Shown: piece after piece, positions 12,210 through 23,037 of the stretch
How the letters are laid out: each line of letters starts with the position of its first letter
Numbering within the stretch: the first letter of the stretch is position 1
From: Neolentinus lepideus HHB14362 ss-1
Taxonomy: Eukaryota; Basidiomycota; Agaricomycetes; Gloeophyllales; Gloeophyllaceae
Assembly: GCA_001632425.1 (NCBI GenBank)
Contig: KV425610.1
Location: forward strand, 7,487-71,486
DNA: 64,000 bases
Direction of reading: 5' to 3'
The notes under the pieces: generated by a model
What the model saw: the letters and a program-made list of their open reading frames with translations, nothing else
What the model was told of the DNA's origin: nothing
The model's database searches: none
Program-made: the position numbers and the translations under genes

Positions 12210-14161
12210 CACTAAATGTTCGTTGTACTATCATTGTATTCTATTCAGGAGGTTTGTTGGTTTGTGAAGAGAGGTCGTGTTGATACCCAATGGATGTTAC
12301 GTGTATCAATTGAGTTCGAGAGGTGCGAGTATTAGGTCTTCGGACAGGGCCCGCGTAGGGCACCGGATCCTTTTAGGTCTCGAAGGAGACTATACGAGCC
12401 GTTTACGAACTTGTCGCAGGCCATCTCCTAGCTTCTGAGATGGCCTAGGTGGCACGTGACTAGGTTGGTACCAGTCACGTTGGGCCACTTGCCCTCGCTC
12501 AAGAATCAAGTACGGTGCTGCTAGCTCTCCCGTGCGGAATTTTCTATCGCGGGATGGGTAGCACCTCTTGTGCTGTGACCTGTGGTCGCGCTGCTGTCCA
12601 GAGAAATCAACCTCCGTTAGTGAGGATGCTACTTCTCGTTGCCCGGGCCATGATTAGAACATTTATGTCCGTGTCTTGTCTCACCGTTTCGGATGAATAT
12701 CGACCAGTGGATATAGTAGAGCATCCTTCTTTACTTCACAGCCAGAATTCCACAATGCCAAGCGGGCGAACAGTGCGATTGATACGGCGAAGATGATTCT
12801 GTCTATTGCACGGTCAGTGTTCTGTATATATCATGTAAACAAGCATTATCAGCATTCCCGCAAGCCCAGAGCTGGCCCCTCCGAGTCGGAGGTTACCCAC
12901 GTTACATTTAGTCTAAGCTCAAGAGCCAAACCTCCCTCAACGCCGCGGTGGATCCCTCCAAATCCTCCAGTTTGTGGTCAATGACTCTGGGATGGTTCTT
13001 GACGTCTCCGAGGACATCGCCGGATCAATGCTCCAGTAAACGATCAGTAAGGATCTTCGTCCACCTACTTTGATCCTGTTGCTTCCTGCTCACGTTACCA
13101 TACAGCATTAATGACAAGTGCCGGCATGTGAGCCGATCATGAGAGGCGGCACGCAGATCATACGCTCCGAAGAATGGTGTCCATGTGAGGCAGCATCTCG
13201 GGCGGATGTCCCTAGTGAATGAATACAATACCTTATCTAGTGCAAAATGCGGTATTGCAGCACTTCCAGGTGGAATACCTCGAGGTCGAAGCGCGAGTTA
13301 TAGTGGCGCGTGGGCTAATATCTAATATTGAACCATCCCTGCTGGCACGTCGGGCGAGTATGCAGAGTAGTCGAGAGAATACGCCACAGCTAAGAAATAT
13401 CCGTGGCGCAAGGAGTCCGTGAAGCTAGCACCGAGGTCCGACGCGATCAGAAGATGGACGGAACAAAGGCAAATGTAGGCACAAGAAGGCTGTAAATGCT
13501 GCATACGACAGTATCTTTCTCATTTCTATATCTTCGTTCGACATGGATGACAAACTTGGGACCAATCAAGCTTGCGTTTTTAGAGAGACAAAATGTCAGC
13601 TTGAGGTGTTCTATCAGCCAAATAAGTAGATAGTGCACGAGACATACCACGTACCGCTCTTGCGTTCCCTCCCAATCCCTCTTTGGTAGATTGACACCAT
13701 GAGGGTCAGTGATTCTAGAACACTTGCTGCGCAATAACATAAAGTATGGTTTTATGTCATCGTAGCTTTAAACAGTGCTTTGTGTAAAGTTGGTGTTCGA
13801 GTACTTGCCAATGGCCAGTAATCACATATCGGCCTAACAAGGAAAGTGCACAACAAAATAATAATGCTGCTCTGTAATAGGAGACACAGGAAGCGATGTA
13901 GAAATAGCAGCAAATAGGTCAATGATACGAAAGAGCACATCATGATGTTGTCGGTCCATAGCGTTGCCACAATATCAAACAAGACCAAATAATCACCAAC
14001 GTCCGACTGAGACCTCGATGCCACAACTTGTCCAAGTATCTATGACACTCTAGGAACACAGTCTATCTCACTATCACACACTGACGACCCATAAATTATT
14101 CTAATAACATATCTGTGTGTTGTATTTTGGCTTAACTCAACAAATTCTGGACGACTTGGCT
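12210..14161. other. Gene-poor interval with unassigned hydrophobic ORFs
   Basis: About 2 kb. On the minus strand, 13447-13740 and 13752-14024 are open and partly hydrophobic. The second starts from a GTG rather than an ATG, and neither carries a motif I can name. They could be decayed remains of a membrane-protein gene, but I cannot support a gene model. Confidence 0.4.
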
Positions 14162-16574
14162 ATGGGTTTCAAGAGGACTCGTGTGGACGAACTTGGCGCG
14201 TTAATAGCGGAAAAGGACGCAAGAGTACGTGATCGCCATTATCTAGACGTAGTCACGTAAATGATCAAATCTTCTTCCAACGCAGATTGAGAGGCTCGAA
14301 CTCGAAGTCCAAGCCTTCGCCGCTCGAGCTTCACACATCCAATCCCGCTTCCTCGCGACCCTCGACACGCTGGACGAACTCCAAGAAAAGCACCGGCTCG
14401 AACTATCCGAGATGACCGAAGAAATCACGGCTCTGCGTGCCAAACTCTCTAGGTACGTCTCCCGTGTCAAGGAGGCGGAAGCAGAAAGGGACGACATGCG
14501 AGAGGCAGTCGTTGAGCTGGTTGAGAAAGGTGGGTTCTGAGGGGGAAGGTGGGTGGCGGGGAGACACATTATGTCCGATGACTTACGTATATCTTTGCCG
14601 CTGTGTGTTGTTTGTAGTTGAGAGATCGAATGATTACAGCCTTTGGCCACACAGTCGGATATGCATGGCGAGACCAGCCGGTCGGTTCTCTTCCTTCCCC
14701 TTGCGACACATGTCCTGTCTCAACTGCATTTATCCTACTACGTTTCATCACAGAACTGTCGAAAATGCATCGACTGATGAGCCGAACAGATCTCCATGCT
14801 GACGAAGACGTCTATGCCTATGCATCCGCTATGATTGCCGCTCTCCGTGTCGAACGCGATCTGGAGCGTAAAGCTCACTCTCAAACCCGCCGAGACACCG
14901 AATACCGCATCACAGCACTCGAAGCTCAGCTTGCACGACGTGATGCCGAGCTCGAGGCATGTATCTATCACACAGAACACCGAGCGAAAATCCAATCCAC
15001 TGATAAGAAATACCGGTCCAATAAAACTCCCTCTGGCGGTGCATGTTCCATGACCGACGAAGATATCATCTCAGTACTCGAAGCCACGGCTGCCAAAAAC
15101 CGGGCGCTTGAGCTCGAGGTCAAGCAGATAGCCGCTCAGGTGCGTTCATTCCTTTTCAAAGTCCTCTCTTACTCTCCAAGCATCCTGAAAATGTAACCCG
15201 GATACCGGTGCAGCTGGAGCGTGCGCGCCTGGTGTCAGTCACTTCGCCACTGATCGCCTCCCAACGCCCCGAGCTTCCAAGCCACGTATCGCCGACATGT
15301 CCGACGTCGACGTCGGAAGAGAAGATCTCCCTTGCGTCTTCCTTTCCAGCGCGGAACGGTGACGGCATGGCGCCCACAGGAGCGCCTGTCCCTCGGCGCA
15401 ATCATGGTGCGTGCAACAGCTCACCCCGTGCCGCGAATAACCCGATCACACCGTGCGTTCGTGCCATTCGTCGGTGCTAGGCGAGGTTCCATCAGAGCCA
15501 CTGTCGCGGAGTCCAACCGTAGCCCCAGGAGACGACGTACCTTGCTCGAAAGGAAGACCGTCCATTCCAATCATCCCGGGATCGCCAGGACATGTCTCAC
15601 TAATTGGTACGTGCCAATTATCTAGACTCGGGAAAGTGGCATGTTCTGATTGTGCGTCTCCGCTAGACGCACGGCTGGGCGGCGGGGGACCTGAGCGAGA
15701 TTTGGTGCCGGCATCGGGCAACCCTACGATCGCCGCGCTGGACCGACAGATCGCGTTGCTGGGCAGGCAGGTGGACGCTTTCCGGGAGGAGAGGGACAAG
15801 CTCGCGCAGCTGGTGGGTATTCCTCTGCGTGTATGTAGCTTCATAGGCCGGCAGCTGAAATCGTCTTGGTAGGTCTGGGGAGAACGCGCGGATATTGACA
15901 TTGGTCCGTCGCGAACGGAGACGCCACACCAAGCTCCCGGCCCTGCGCGCAGAGAGAGAAGCCAGCCGAGGTGAGCTAAGCTGTCAACTCTGTTTTGGCT
16001 CCATTTTCCGCTTGCCGTTTTCCGTCATCCTTCTCATCCGCGCCAATTTTACTTTTACTTGCAGGATCCGCGAGGCGCAGCCAAGCCACGCCGACCTCCT
16101 CGCCGAGATTCGCAAAGTCCAAGACCTTCTCCTCCTGCGCGCTGTCCCTGCAGCAAGCGTAAGTCCGATGCCAATCTATCTTCCTTACCGTGCACAGCAC
16201 CCCGGCAATACGATATTAATATCAATGCAGGACGCCCAGACTCTGACGCACGACGAAGAAGACTTGCTCCCAATAGTAAGTTTGATGGGGACTTATCTCT
16301 ATCGCGTACAGCCCACCGGGACTCACGTACCTCCCCCTTCTCCCTTTTGTTCTTCTTACAGACACAAGAACAGGAATCGGGCACAGACGGCGAACGCAGT
16401 ATGGAGCTCGCCACGCCCCTTATGCCGTCTATCGCCGTACCGGATCCGGCCCACGCAGACGCGAACGTAAATGGCATGTCACCGTTTCTGCTGCCTCGTA
16501 CCGATGAGTTGGCGGGGCCGCCGGCAGAAGAGGAGGAGGAGGAGGAGGAGGAGGGGGTGTTGATTGATTTGTAG
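14162..16574 (+). CDS. Coiled-coil protein, unknown function
   Basis: Starts MGFKRTRVDELGALIAEK at 14162 (exon 14162-14224). Exon 14286-14529 is almost continuous coiled coil (IERLELEVQAFAARA, LDELQEKHRLELSEM, KEAEAERDDMREAV). Later exons give AYASAMIAALRVERDLERK and ITALEAQLARRDAELEA, then NRALELEVKQIAAQ. A Ser/Pro-rich linker follows, then another coil (AALDRQIALLGRQVDAFREE), a basic stretch (LVRRERRRHTKLPALRAERE), HADLLAEIRKVQDLL, and an acidic tail of about ten Glu ending GVLIDL at 16574. About nine exons are needed. The heptad-rich layout suggests a scaffold or cytoskeletal adaptor. I know no specific family, and exon joins between 15200 and 15900 are uncertain. Confidence 0.65.
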
Positions 16575-16665
16575 TGTACCGTATGTACTGTATGTTTCTG
16601 ATCTGTGATCTGTATGACTAGGGAGACGCTCATATGTGATAGATTAAGGGGATTATTTGGATAAC

Positions 16666-16763
16666 GGCTTAGTGGTCTAGTAGTATGATACCCGCTTCGG
16701 GCTTTGCCCTGGATTTTATCCATTGACTGCGGGTGGTCCCGGGTTCAATTCCCGGCTGAGCCC
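16666..16763 (+). tRNA. tRNA-Pro(CGG) with intron
   Basis: Acceptor stem GGCTTAG pairs with CTGAGCC. Box A is TGGTCTAGTAGTATG, and the T-arm is CCGGGTTCAATTCCCGG. The anticodon loop reads TTCGGG, placing anticodon CGG at 16698-16700. About 26 nt of intron follow position 37 before the stem closes with GCGGG. This is the layout of fungal tRNA-Pro genes. Acceptor pair 5 is a T-G wobble, unlike the second copy at 58704. Discriminator base C. Confidence 0.9.
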
Positions 16764-16897
16764 TGGTATAGTCCTTTAGTAATGTTTTGCACCAGTTTCA
16801 TTGATTGTCCAAAGGAAGTGATCGCATAATCCACATGTTAGAGGGACATTGACTACGGTACAACATTTTCGTAGTAATATACCACCGTCGTTACAGT

Positions 16898-17644
16898 CTA
16901 CTCCCTCCGATTCTTTCGCCCTGGAGACTGTTTGCTAGGAACGTACAGCGGCGCAGGTTCGCGCAGGTTCATCCACGGACGACCCGGGTCCGGTCGTCCC
17001 TTCGCATAGGCCACTCCTGGCGGGGGAGGCGGCACCCGCTCCGGCTCTTCCTCCTCCACGACTTTCGGGGTGGACGAGCGGGACTGGACAGGGCTGGGGG
17101 AGTAGGACGACACCGTGACCCTCTTCGTCTTCGAGTTGATCGAGAGAACCTTGGGCGTCTGGGTCGACGCGCGCGGGTCGGACGCAGATGCAGCGAGGGG
17201 CGGGAACGCGCCAGCCGCTCTGCGCGCCTCCTCTTTCGCGTGCAGGCGGTCTGCCTCTTCCCTCGCGCGCGCCGCTCCGATCTGGTCCTGCAGGCGGAGG
17301 ATAAGGGCCTCGCGCGCGGGCGCGGAGAGCAGCGGCGCGGTACAGTGAGGACAGGCGAAGTGGGGCAGGTTGACTGAGCAGAGGACGAGCCCGCAGGACT
17401 TGCAGATGGGAGCGTAGGAGGAGAGGTCGTGTACGCGGGCTGGGTGTATCATTAGTTGGCGCGAGTGATATCGATAAATGATTATTAATATTGACGGACC
17501 TCTGCAAAAGCACCCGCCCTTGGGATCCTTGGTGCGGTCTGTGGTTGCTCCGAGGCCGCTCAGCAGCGACTCGAGCCTGCGCAGCTCTCTCTTTGGGTGC
17601 TCTTGTGGATGCTCTTGTGGATGCTTGGGTCTCTGTTGGTTCAT
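16898..17644 (-). CDS. Rqt4/TRIP4-type C2HC5 zinc-finger protein
   Basis: Two exons, 17500-17644 and 16898-17439, give 228 residues. Splicing creates CFCRARVHDLSSYAPICKSC, followed by GLVLCSVNLPHFACPHC. This is the zf-C2HC5 signature of activating signal cointegrator 1 (TRIP4) and its yeast counterpart Rqt4. Rqt4 is a subunit of the ribosome quality-control trigger complex, which splits collided ribosomes. A charged helix follows (LILRLQDQIGAARAREEADR), then a Pro/Ser-rich tail ending in PGRKNRRE. The protein is short: yeast Rqt4 has about 530 residues and TRIP4 also carries an ASCH domain, which I do not see here. The N-terminus before the zinc finger is about 48 residues. The family assignment rests on the cysteine spacing. 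Confidence 0.75.
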   Translation of the reverse strand: MNQQRPKHPQEHPQEHPKRELRRLESLLSGLGATTDRTKDPKGGCFCRGPSILIIIYRYHSRQLMIHPARVHDLSSYAPICKSCGLVLCSVNLPHFACPHCTAPLLSAPAREALILRLQDQIGAARAREEADRLHAKEEARRAAGAFPPLAASASDPRASTQTPKVLSINSKTKRVTVSSYSPSPVQSRSSTPKVVEEEEPERVPPPPPGVAYAKGRPDPGRPWMNLREPAPLYVPSKQSPGRKNRRE

Positions 17645-17878
17645 GGCGGTGGCGATCTAGCCGATGAAGTCGAGTGCACCGAAATCTCATCGACACCGAA
17701 ATCTGATCACGGATCGCCCCTTCAGATCTGATCAGATCACCTCCGCTCACATCATCTTTACTCGACTGCACTAGCCAGTACACGGATACAATAAAAAATA
17801 CAACATATCGCTGTATTCGCACAACAAATACCTGGCCGCTTCCATTTCAGACATTCAGTCAGAGCTTGGCTCACGCCC

Positions 17879-18397
17879 CTACCCCCTGGGCCCACACCCG
17901 CCCTGCGCACAGCTCCTTTCAATCCCGTCGTCAAACGCAAACTCTGGCCGCGTAGAGTGGCGGCTGAAGCAGTACATCGGTAGCGGCACATTCACCGCCC
18001 ACCTCTTCTTGCAGCAGACATACTCGTTCCCCACGTGCTCGCCCGTCTTCGACACAACCGCGCGCGGCGCCCCGTGCGTCAGTCTGCACGCAAACAGCCC
18101 GTTATCGCGCTCGAGGTAATTCTGGTGGCACCGCACGCAGTGCCGCAGCTCGCCGTCGTGCACCGCCGTGCGCGCGTTGTGCAGCACCAGCCCCGCCTTC
18201 TGCAGCACCTCCAGCAGCTTCGCCTGGTCCGTGTGGTGCAGGTTTGCCACCGCGGCGTGCAGCTTTGCGTGAAACTCCCCAGGGTCGGTGTTCCCGATAG
18301 CGTACTTGAGTATTTGGGCTTGCTCAGACGGAACAGAGAACGACGCCGTCGCCTCGCGTGAGGGGATAGGTCTTGGCACGAGCCGTCCGTCGGGCAT
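17879..18397 (-). CDS. Cys/His-rich protein, probable zinc binding, unknown
   Basis: Single exon of 172 residues beginning MPDGRLVPRPIPSREATAS. The open frame extends upstream to 18460 but contains no earlier ATG, so I chose 18397. The N-terminal half is helical (EQAQILKYAIGNTDPGEFHA, TDQAKLLEVLQKAGLVLHN). The C-terminal half holds a metal-site-like series: HCVRCHQNY, NGLFACRLTHG, EYVCCKKRW, MYCFSRHST and a final CAQGGCGPRG. I do not recognise a named domain. The same-strand neighbour 235 bp downstream is also a zinc protein, but nothing links them functionally. Confidence 0.6.
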   Translation of the reverse strand: MPDGRLVPRPIPSREATASFSVPSEQAQILKYAIGNTDPGEFHAKLHAAVANLHHTDQAKLLEVLQKAGLVLHNARTAVHDGELRHCVRCHQNYLERDNGLFACRLTHGAPRAVVSKTGEHVGNEYVCCKKRWAVNVPLPMYCFSRHSTRPEFAFDDGIERSCAQGGCGPRG

Positions 18398-19029
18398 CGC
18401 AGTGAGATACAGATGAGTGAGTGAGCGCAGGAGATAGACGCGAGAGCTCACCTGAGACACTGTTTAAATTCTATGAGTCGGTGGCACAAAACTAGACGAC
18501 AGACAAAGAAATCTGCGTCATGTTTATTCTTTGTTCCCTGCCCATTGTCGTCTGGGAGAAGGGTCTGCTTCAAGGGCTAGTAGCAAAAGCTTGGCATGCC
18601 GCTACATCGCTGTAAAAAAAAAAATCGCCAGTGCACGCATGAAATCCTCTTTGTCGCCCAGCAGACACCCACTTCGAAATCAACCATTGTCGTCTGGGAA
18701 CAGCGATCCTGAATATTCGTAACATCAGAAGCCCCACTGACGATCAAGAACATCCCAGACCCCCGTTACTCGTCTCCCCACCTCGTCTCCGGCTACCACA
18801 AAATCGCCGCGACAATGCTGCCTCTCGTTAACCCGCGCGCGACTCTAGGGCTATTCACACGGTCATCCCGTCGGCTGCCTATCATTCAGCGAACGTCCGC
18901 CCCGATTTTTGGTGCCCAGCCATCGGATCCGGCCACCTGTTTCGCGTCTCTTCATACTTTGTCCGGTCTTCTCATCTTCGCATCCTTTGTCCGATCTGCC
19001 TTTCCGCCGATCTCTTCGTGGCGCGAAAT
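18398..19029. other. Intergenic, nothing recognised
   Basis: Short unsupported ORFs only. Contains a 10-A run near 18612. The repeat island begins at its right-hand end. Confidence 0.5.
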
Positions 19030-20160
19030 TAGACACCCACAAGCGCCGTCAGATCATCCAGTGTGATCGGCCATGCTCATTATCATTCTATTTTGCTGCG
19101 GGACAAGAAGCACCGCGGCACCAAAGTTCGCGAGGGCACCAGAAGGAGCGACCATGAGGGCAGCAGACCAGAGCGATTGTGAGGACAACAGACCCAGCGA
19201 CTGTGATGGTACCAGACCCAAGGGACCGTAATAGCACCAAACCGGAGCGGCCATGTTTTCGGACAATGCTTTAGAGTCCGTACCTTCCAAAAATCAAACA
19301 CCCATAAGCACCTTTAAAAGAATCAGACACACACAGGCGCCGTCAGATCATTCGGCGCGATCGGCCATGCTCGTTATTATTGTGTTTCGTTGTAAGACCA
19401 GAAGCACCGTGCATTTGCGAGAGCACTAGATCTCGAGAGGATACCAGACCAGAGCGACCGTGTTTGCGGACAACGCCTTAGATTCTGCATCTTACAAGTG
19501 CGTCACAAAATAGCAGAGCCTTGGCGAGCTCACGAGGGCACCTGAGTTTGTGATGGCACCAAATCCGAGCGACCATGTTTTTAGACTCTGCATCTTCAAA
19601 AATACAAACACCCATAAGCGCCATCAGATCATCCAGTGTAATTGGCCGTGATCGGTCGTGCTCGTTATGAGTTCGTTTCGCTGCAGGGCTAGAAGCACCG
19701 CGGCATCATAGTTCGTGATGATACCAGAAGTCCCGCGTGTTGATGAGGACACCAGAGTTCGTGGGGGCACCAGAGTTTGTGAGAGTACCAGAGTTTGTGA
19801 GAGTACCAAAGCACCAAATTCGAGTGACCAAGTTTTCAGACAAAGGTTTAGACTCTGCACCTTCAAAAATACAAACACAAGCGCCGCTAAATCATTCAGT
19901 GTGATCGGCCATGATTGTTATTATTGTATTTCGCTGCAGGACTAGAAGCAGCAGAGTTCGTAACTCGTCGGGGCACCGGACCTGAGCGAAGGTGATGGCA
20001 CCAGAAGCCCCGTGCGTTTGCGAGGGCACCAGAGTTTGTGACGACACCGGACCAGAGGGACCTTGTAGTACCTAAGCCCAGAGCGACTGTGATGACACCA
20101 AATCCGAACGACCATGCTTTCAGACAGAGCTTTCGAGCCTGCATCTTCAAAATGCTCCAA
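19030..20160. repeat. Four degenerate tandem units of about 280 bp
   Basis: Units begin near 19030, 19340, 19613 and 19877 with a shared block: AAGCGCCGTCAGATCAT, then a GTGATCGGCCATGCTC-like block, then TTTCGCTGCAGGACTAGAAG. Each continues with irregular GAGGGCACCAGA-type words. Most end in TTTTCAGACAAAGGTTTAG followed by CTGCATCTTCAAAAAT. The fourth unit's end lies near 20115-20155. Divergence between units is substantial, so this is an old array. No transposase or terminal repeats were seen. Confidence 0.75.
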
Positions 20161-20395
20161 ACAAGAAATACCGGAGCGTTGCGCGAGGAATTCAAACAGG
20201 CGGGTGCCTCTTCCTCCGACACGTTTCGAGTCGCACCGTCTAGTTTTCGAAATCAAAAAATCCCAGGCCTTCGACGTCGCCGTCCTAGGCCTTCGATATC
20301 GCTGCCACCAATGACAGCATCTGTATCTCTGCCACCACGAAGGCAGCCGCATCTCTGGCGCCCTGGGTGTAGAGGCAAGTTAGCAAGTCCGACCG
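20160..20395. repeat. Dispersed repeat, copy 1 (second copy 58920-59060)
   Basis: Contains GCACCGTCTAGTTTTCGAAA, then CCACCAATGACAGCATCTGT, then GGCGCCCTGGGTGTAGAGGC. The same blocks, in the same order and with substitutions, occur at 58946-59040. No coding function is visible. Confidence 0.65.
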
Positions 20396-20459
20396 CATCG
20401 AACACAAGGTCTGCTGACGAACACATCGAATACAGGATCTGCTGCCAAACACATCGAAT

Positions 20460-21115
20460 CTGTTCGACCTGATACACTGTTGTCAGCACGAACACCAACG
20501 CTTGATACACCCTTGTCAGCACGAACATGATACACCCTTGTCAGCACGCACACGATATACCATTAGCACGAACACCAGCGAGCCAATCACCCGCACTTCC
20601 CGCAACACGACCGGGGCCAGTTCGCGGTGCTTCGTATCCCGCTGGTGAACGCATTGAATACGAGTTTCGCCGCCAAACATATCGAATCTGTTCGTCCTGA
20701 TACACCGTTGTCGGCACGAACACCAACGAATGATACACCCTTGTCAGCAGGGGTACCAACGCCTGATACACCCTTGTCAGAACACACCTGATACACCCTC
20801 GCCAGAACGCACCTGATACACCTGATACTGCACCCATGTCAGTACGGATACCAACACCTGATACACCCTTGTCAGAACACATCTGGTACACCCTTGTCAG
20901 TACGAACATCAACGCCTGATTCTCCCTTGTCAGAATACACCTGATTCTCCCCTGTCAGCCCACTTTGCACTTGATACGCCTTTGTCGGTACACACATGAT
21001 ACACCCTTGTCAGAACGCCCTTGATACACCCTTGTCAGAACGCACCTGATACACCCTTGTCAGAATGCCCTTGATAGACCCTTGCATAATGCACCTGAAC
21101 ACCCTTGTCAGCACG
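20460..21115. repeat. VNTR of CTGATACACCCTTGTCAG
   Basis: The 18-bp core CTGATACACCCTTGTCAG, followed by 4-12 variable bases (often AACGCA or CACGAACACCAACG), recurs around twenty times, mostly intact from 20500 to 21060. The translated minus strand repeats LTRVYQ, which explains the ORFs here. Two larger blocks are also duplicated within it: GAACACCAGCGAGCCAATCA occurs near 20570 and again near 21116. It looks like a rearranged minisatellite and shows no gene. Confidence 0.85.
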
Positions 21116-21834
21116 AACACCAGCAAGCCAATCACCCACACACCATCTGTCTCCGGTGACCACAACGGGGCCAGCCAACAACTGTCTTGAGAGCTAACGC
21201 GTCCTCGAGCGCCGCCAGTTCCTGCCACACCGCACGATCCGCATCTCTTCCCGCTGCAATACTCCTGACAAACATTACTGTTCGTTCTGGGCCAGAAAAC
21301 ACTGCACATACTTGGGCACCAGCCCAACACGTCCTCGGGCGCCATCAGTTCGTATCTGAGGCCCAAAGTCCCGCCACACCGCACTCCCTGCCGCGAATCT
21401 GCTCAAACACATTGTGAATGTGAATCTGTTCATTCCTCGTCAAAACCCACTCCACGCCGTCACTTCGTATCTGAGCACGACCCTGCGAGCACCCCGACAA
21501 ACAACATTAATTATCGAATCTGTTCGTTCCGAGTCAGAAATTAGAATACTCCCAGCGAACAAATGAATAATGATGATTGCGAGCTAATCACCTCTGCCAG
21601 TTCATCTTACGCACAGCCGCAGTTACAGTCGTCCATCGCCCGTCGCCGTCATCGTAGACCTCGCAACAGAGAACGAACACGCAGAGATCCCGTCTGAGAA
21701 GCAGGATAGCATGTGACCATCTGAATCAGAGATGTCGCTGTCGTGTATCGTGTACCTCGCGACACGGACGGAGCTATCCAGAAAATAAAAAATCTGTGCG
21801 AGTGAGCTTGGGTTAGGAATACTTGTTCGTGAAC

Positions 21835-22012
21835 ACGGGCCAGGAATACCTGCTCGGAAACACGGGTCAGGAATACCTGGTCGTAGACCGGTGGTAAGGA
21901 TATCTGCTCTTAACCGCGGTAAGAATATCTGCTCGTAAACGCGGGTGCGGGATACTTGTTCGTAAACCCTCAGTAGGAATGTTCATAAACACGGGCCAGG
22001 AATACCTGCATA
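21835..22012. repeat. Tandem repeat, about 30-bp unit
   Basis: About six imperfect units of ACACGGGCCAGGAATACCTG preceded by GCTCGTAA-type linkers. The central units are degraded (ACCGGTGGTAAGGATATCTG, ACGCGGGTGCGGGATACTTG). Confidence 0.75.
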
Positions 22013-23036
22013 ACAACACCAACAACAATAATAACAACACCAGCACAAAAAAGACGAACAACATCACCAGCAACAACAACACCAACATCAACAAGCGAGA
22101 AAGAAAGAGTAGAAAGAGAAAGAGTAAAGAGGCACAAAAGTCCAAGTGCCGTGCTATGGGTTACTGGCAGAACCCAACCCGAGCTGACTGGGCTGCGACG
22201 TATAAAATTTCCGGTAGCGGGTGGACTTGTCGTCCCAAAATTCACTTTGCTGTGAAAAAGGAAAAAGTGCAAGGAGAAAAAGGTTCAAAGTGCAAAGCGA
22301 ACAAGCGAAAAGCGAATCAGGCGATCCGGTGGCGTGTCAAGACAGCCTGACAGGATCCATCGCCGCAAGCATTTTCGTCGCGTCCAGAATTGTGAATATT
22401 TAGCGCCACAATTCGTGTATCTTTGGGGAGGTAGTATCTCCTGAACCTGTGGCTTGTCAGAAGCTGCCCGTGTTGGTGAGTTTGGGGGTGCAGATGTGGT
22501 TGATCTATTCTCGAGCATGGTGCGATCGCCTGATGGGAGATACGAGATGGCGGTGCCGTCGATCGGAGCGCCGCGGGGAGGATGAATCAGAGAAGCGGGC
22601 TACGATCTGTTTTGCGCGTCTGTTTGGCTGTTCGGTGCGTTGAAGGAACAAGAACAGATGGATCTGTTCCATGATGGCAGACAGTTCTGTTCCATGATCA
22701 TAAGATCATAAGCTGTGACGGTGTAAGTTTAATATAGGCGGGGGATGCCGATGTGGCGTGAGATCTCGATAGCAGGGTCAGGGTGATAAGGTAGAGATCC
22801 CGGGGAGAGGCCGCGACGGCTGGGGTGGGCCTGGGACGGTGATCCGGGATCAGCCGCGGAGATTGAAACGGCCGAATATAGGAGAGAGTAATCAGCGGGA
22901 TCAGAGGTCAGATGGAAGCCAACACAGTCCAACTTTAGTTTTCACCAAGGTTTTCACTGCATGAAAACGCAGACACTGGAATTCTGATCGTTCCATCGCC
23001 GCAGACGCCGTCGAGTCTGCTCGCAACAGCCTCCAA
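22013..23036. other. AAC-rich microsatellite and gene-free sequence
   Basis: 22015-22100 is an AAC/AAT-rich microsatellite that makes an Asn/Thr-rich ORF (21979-22350), continuing into a Lys-rich region. I regard it as non-coding because it starts in the adjacent tandem repeat. The rest to 23036 should hold the promoter and 5' leader of the GATA gene. Confidence 0.5.
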
Positions 23037-23037
23037 C

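Noticed and set aside
13447..14024. Two hydrophobic minus-strand ORFs as a membrane-protein gene
   Set aside because: The second begins at GTG, no start or splice pair joins them, and no family motif is present.
20541..20912. Minus-strand ORF repeating LTRVYQ
   Set aside because: Entirely the translation of the 18-bp VNTR core.
21979..22350. Asn/Thr-rich then Lys-rich ORF of 123 codons
   Set aside because: It starts inside a tandem repeat and runs through an AAC microsatellite; no conserved domain and no sign of splicing.
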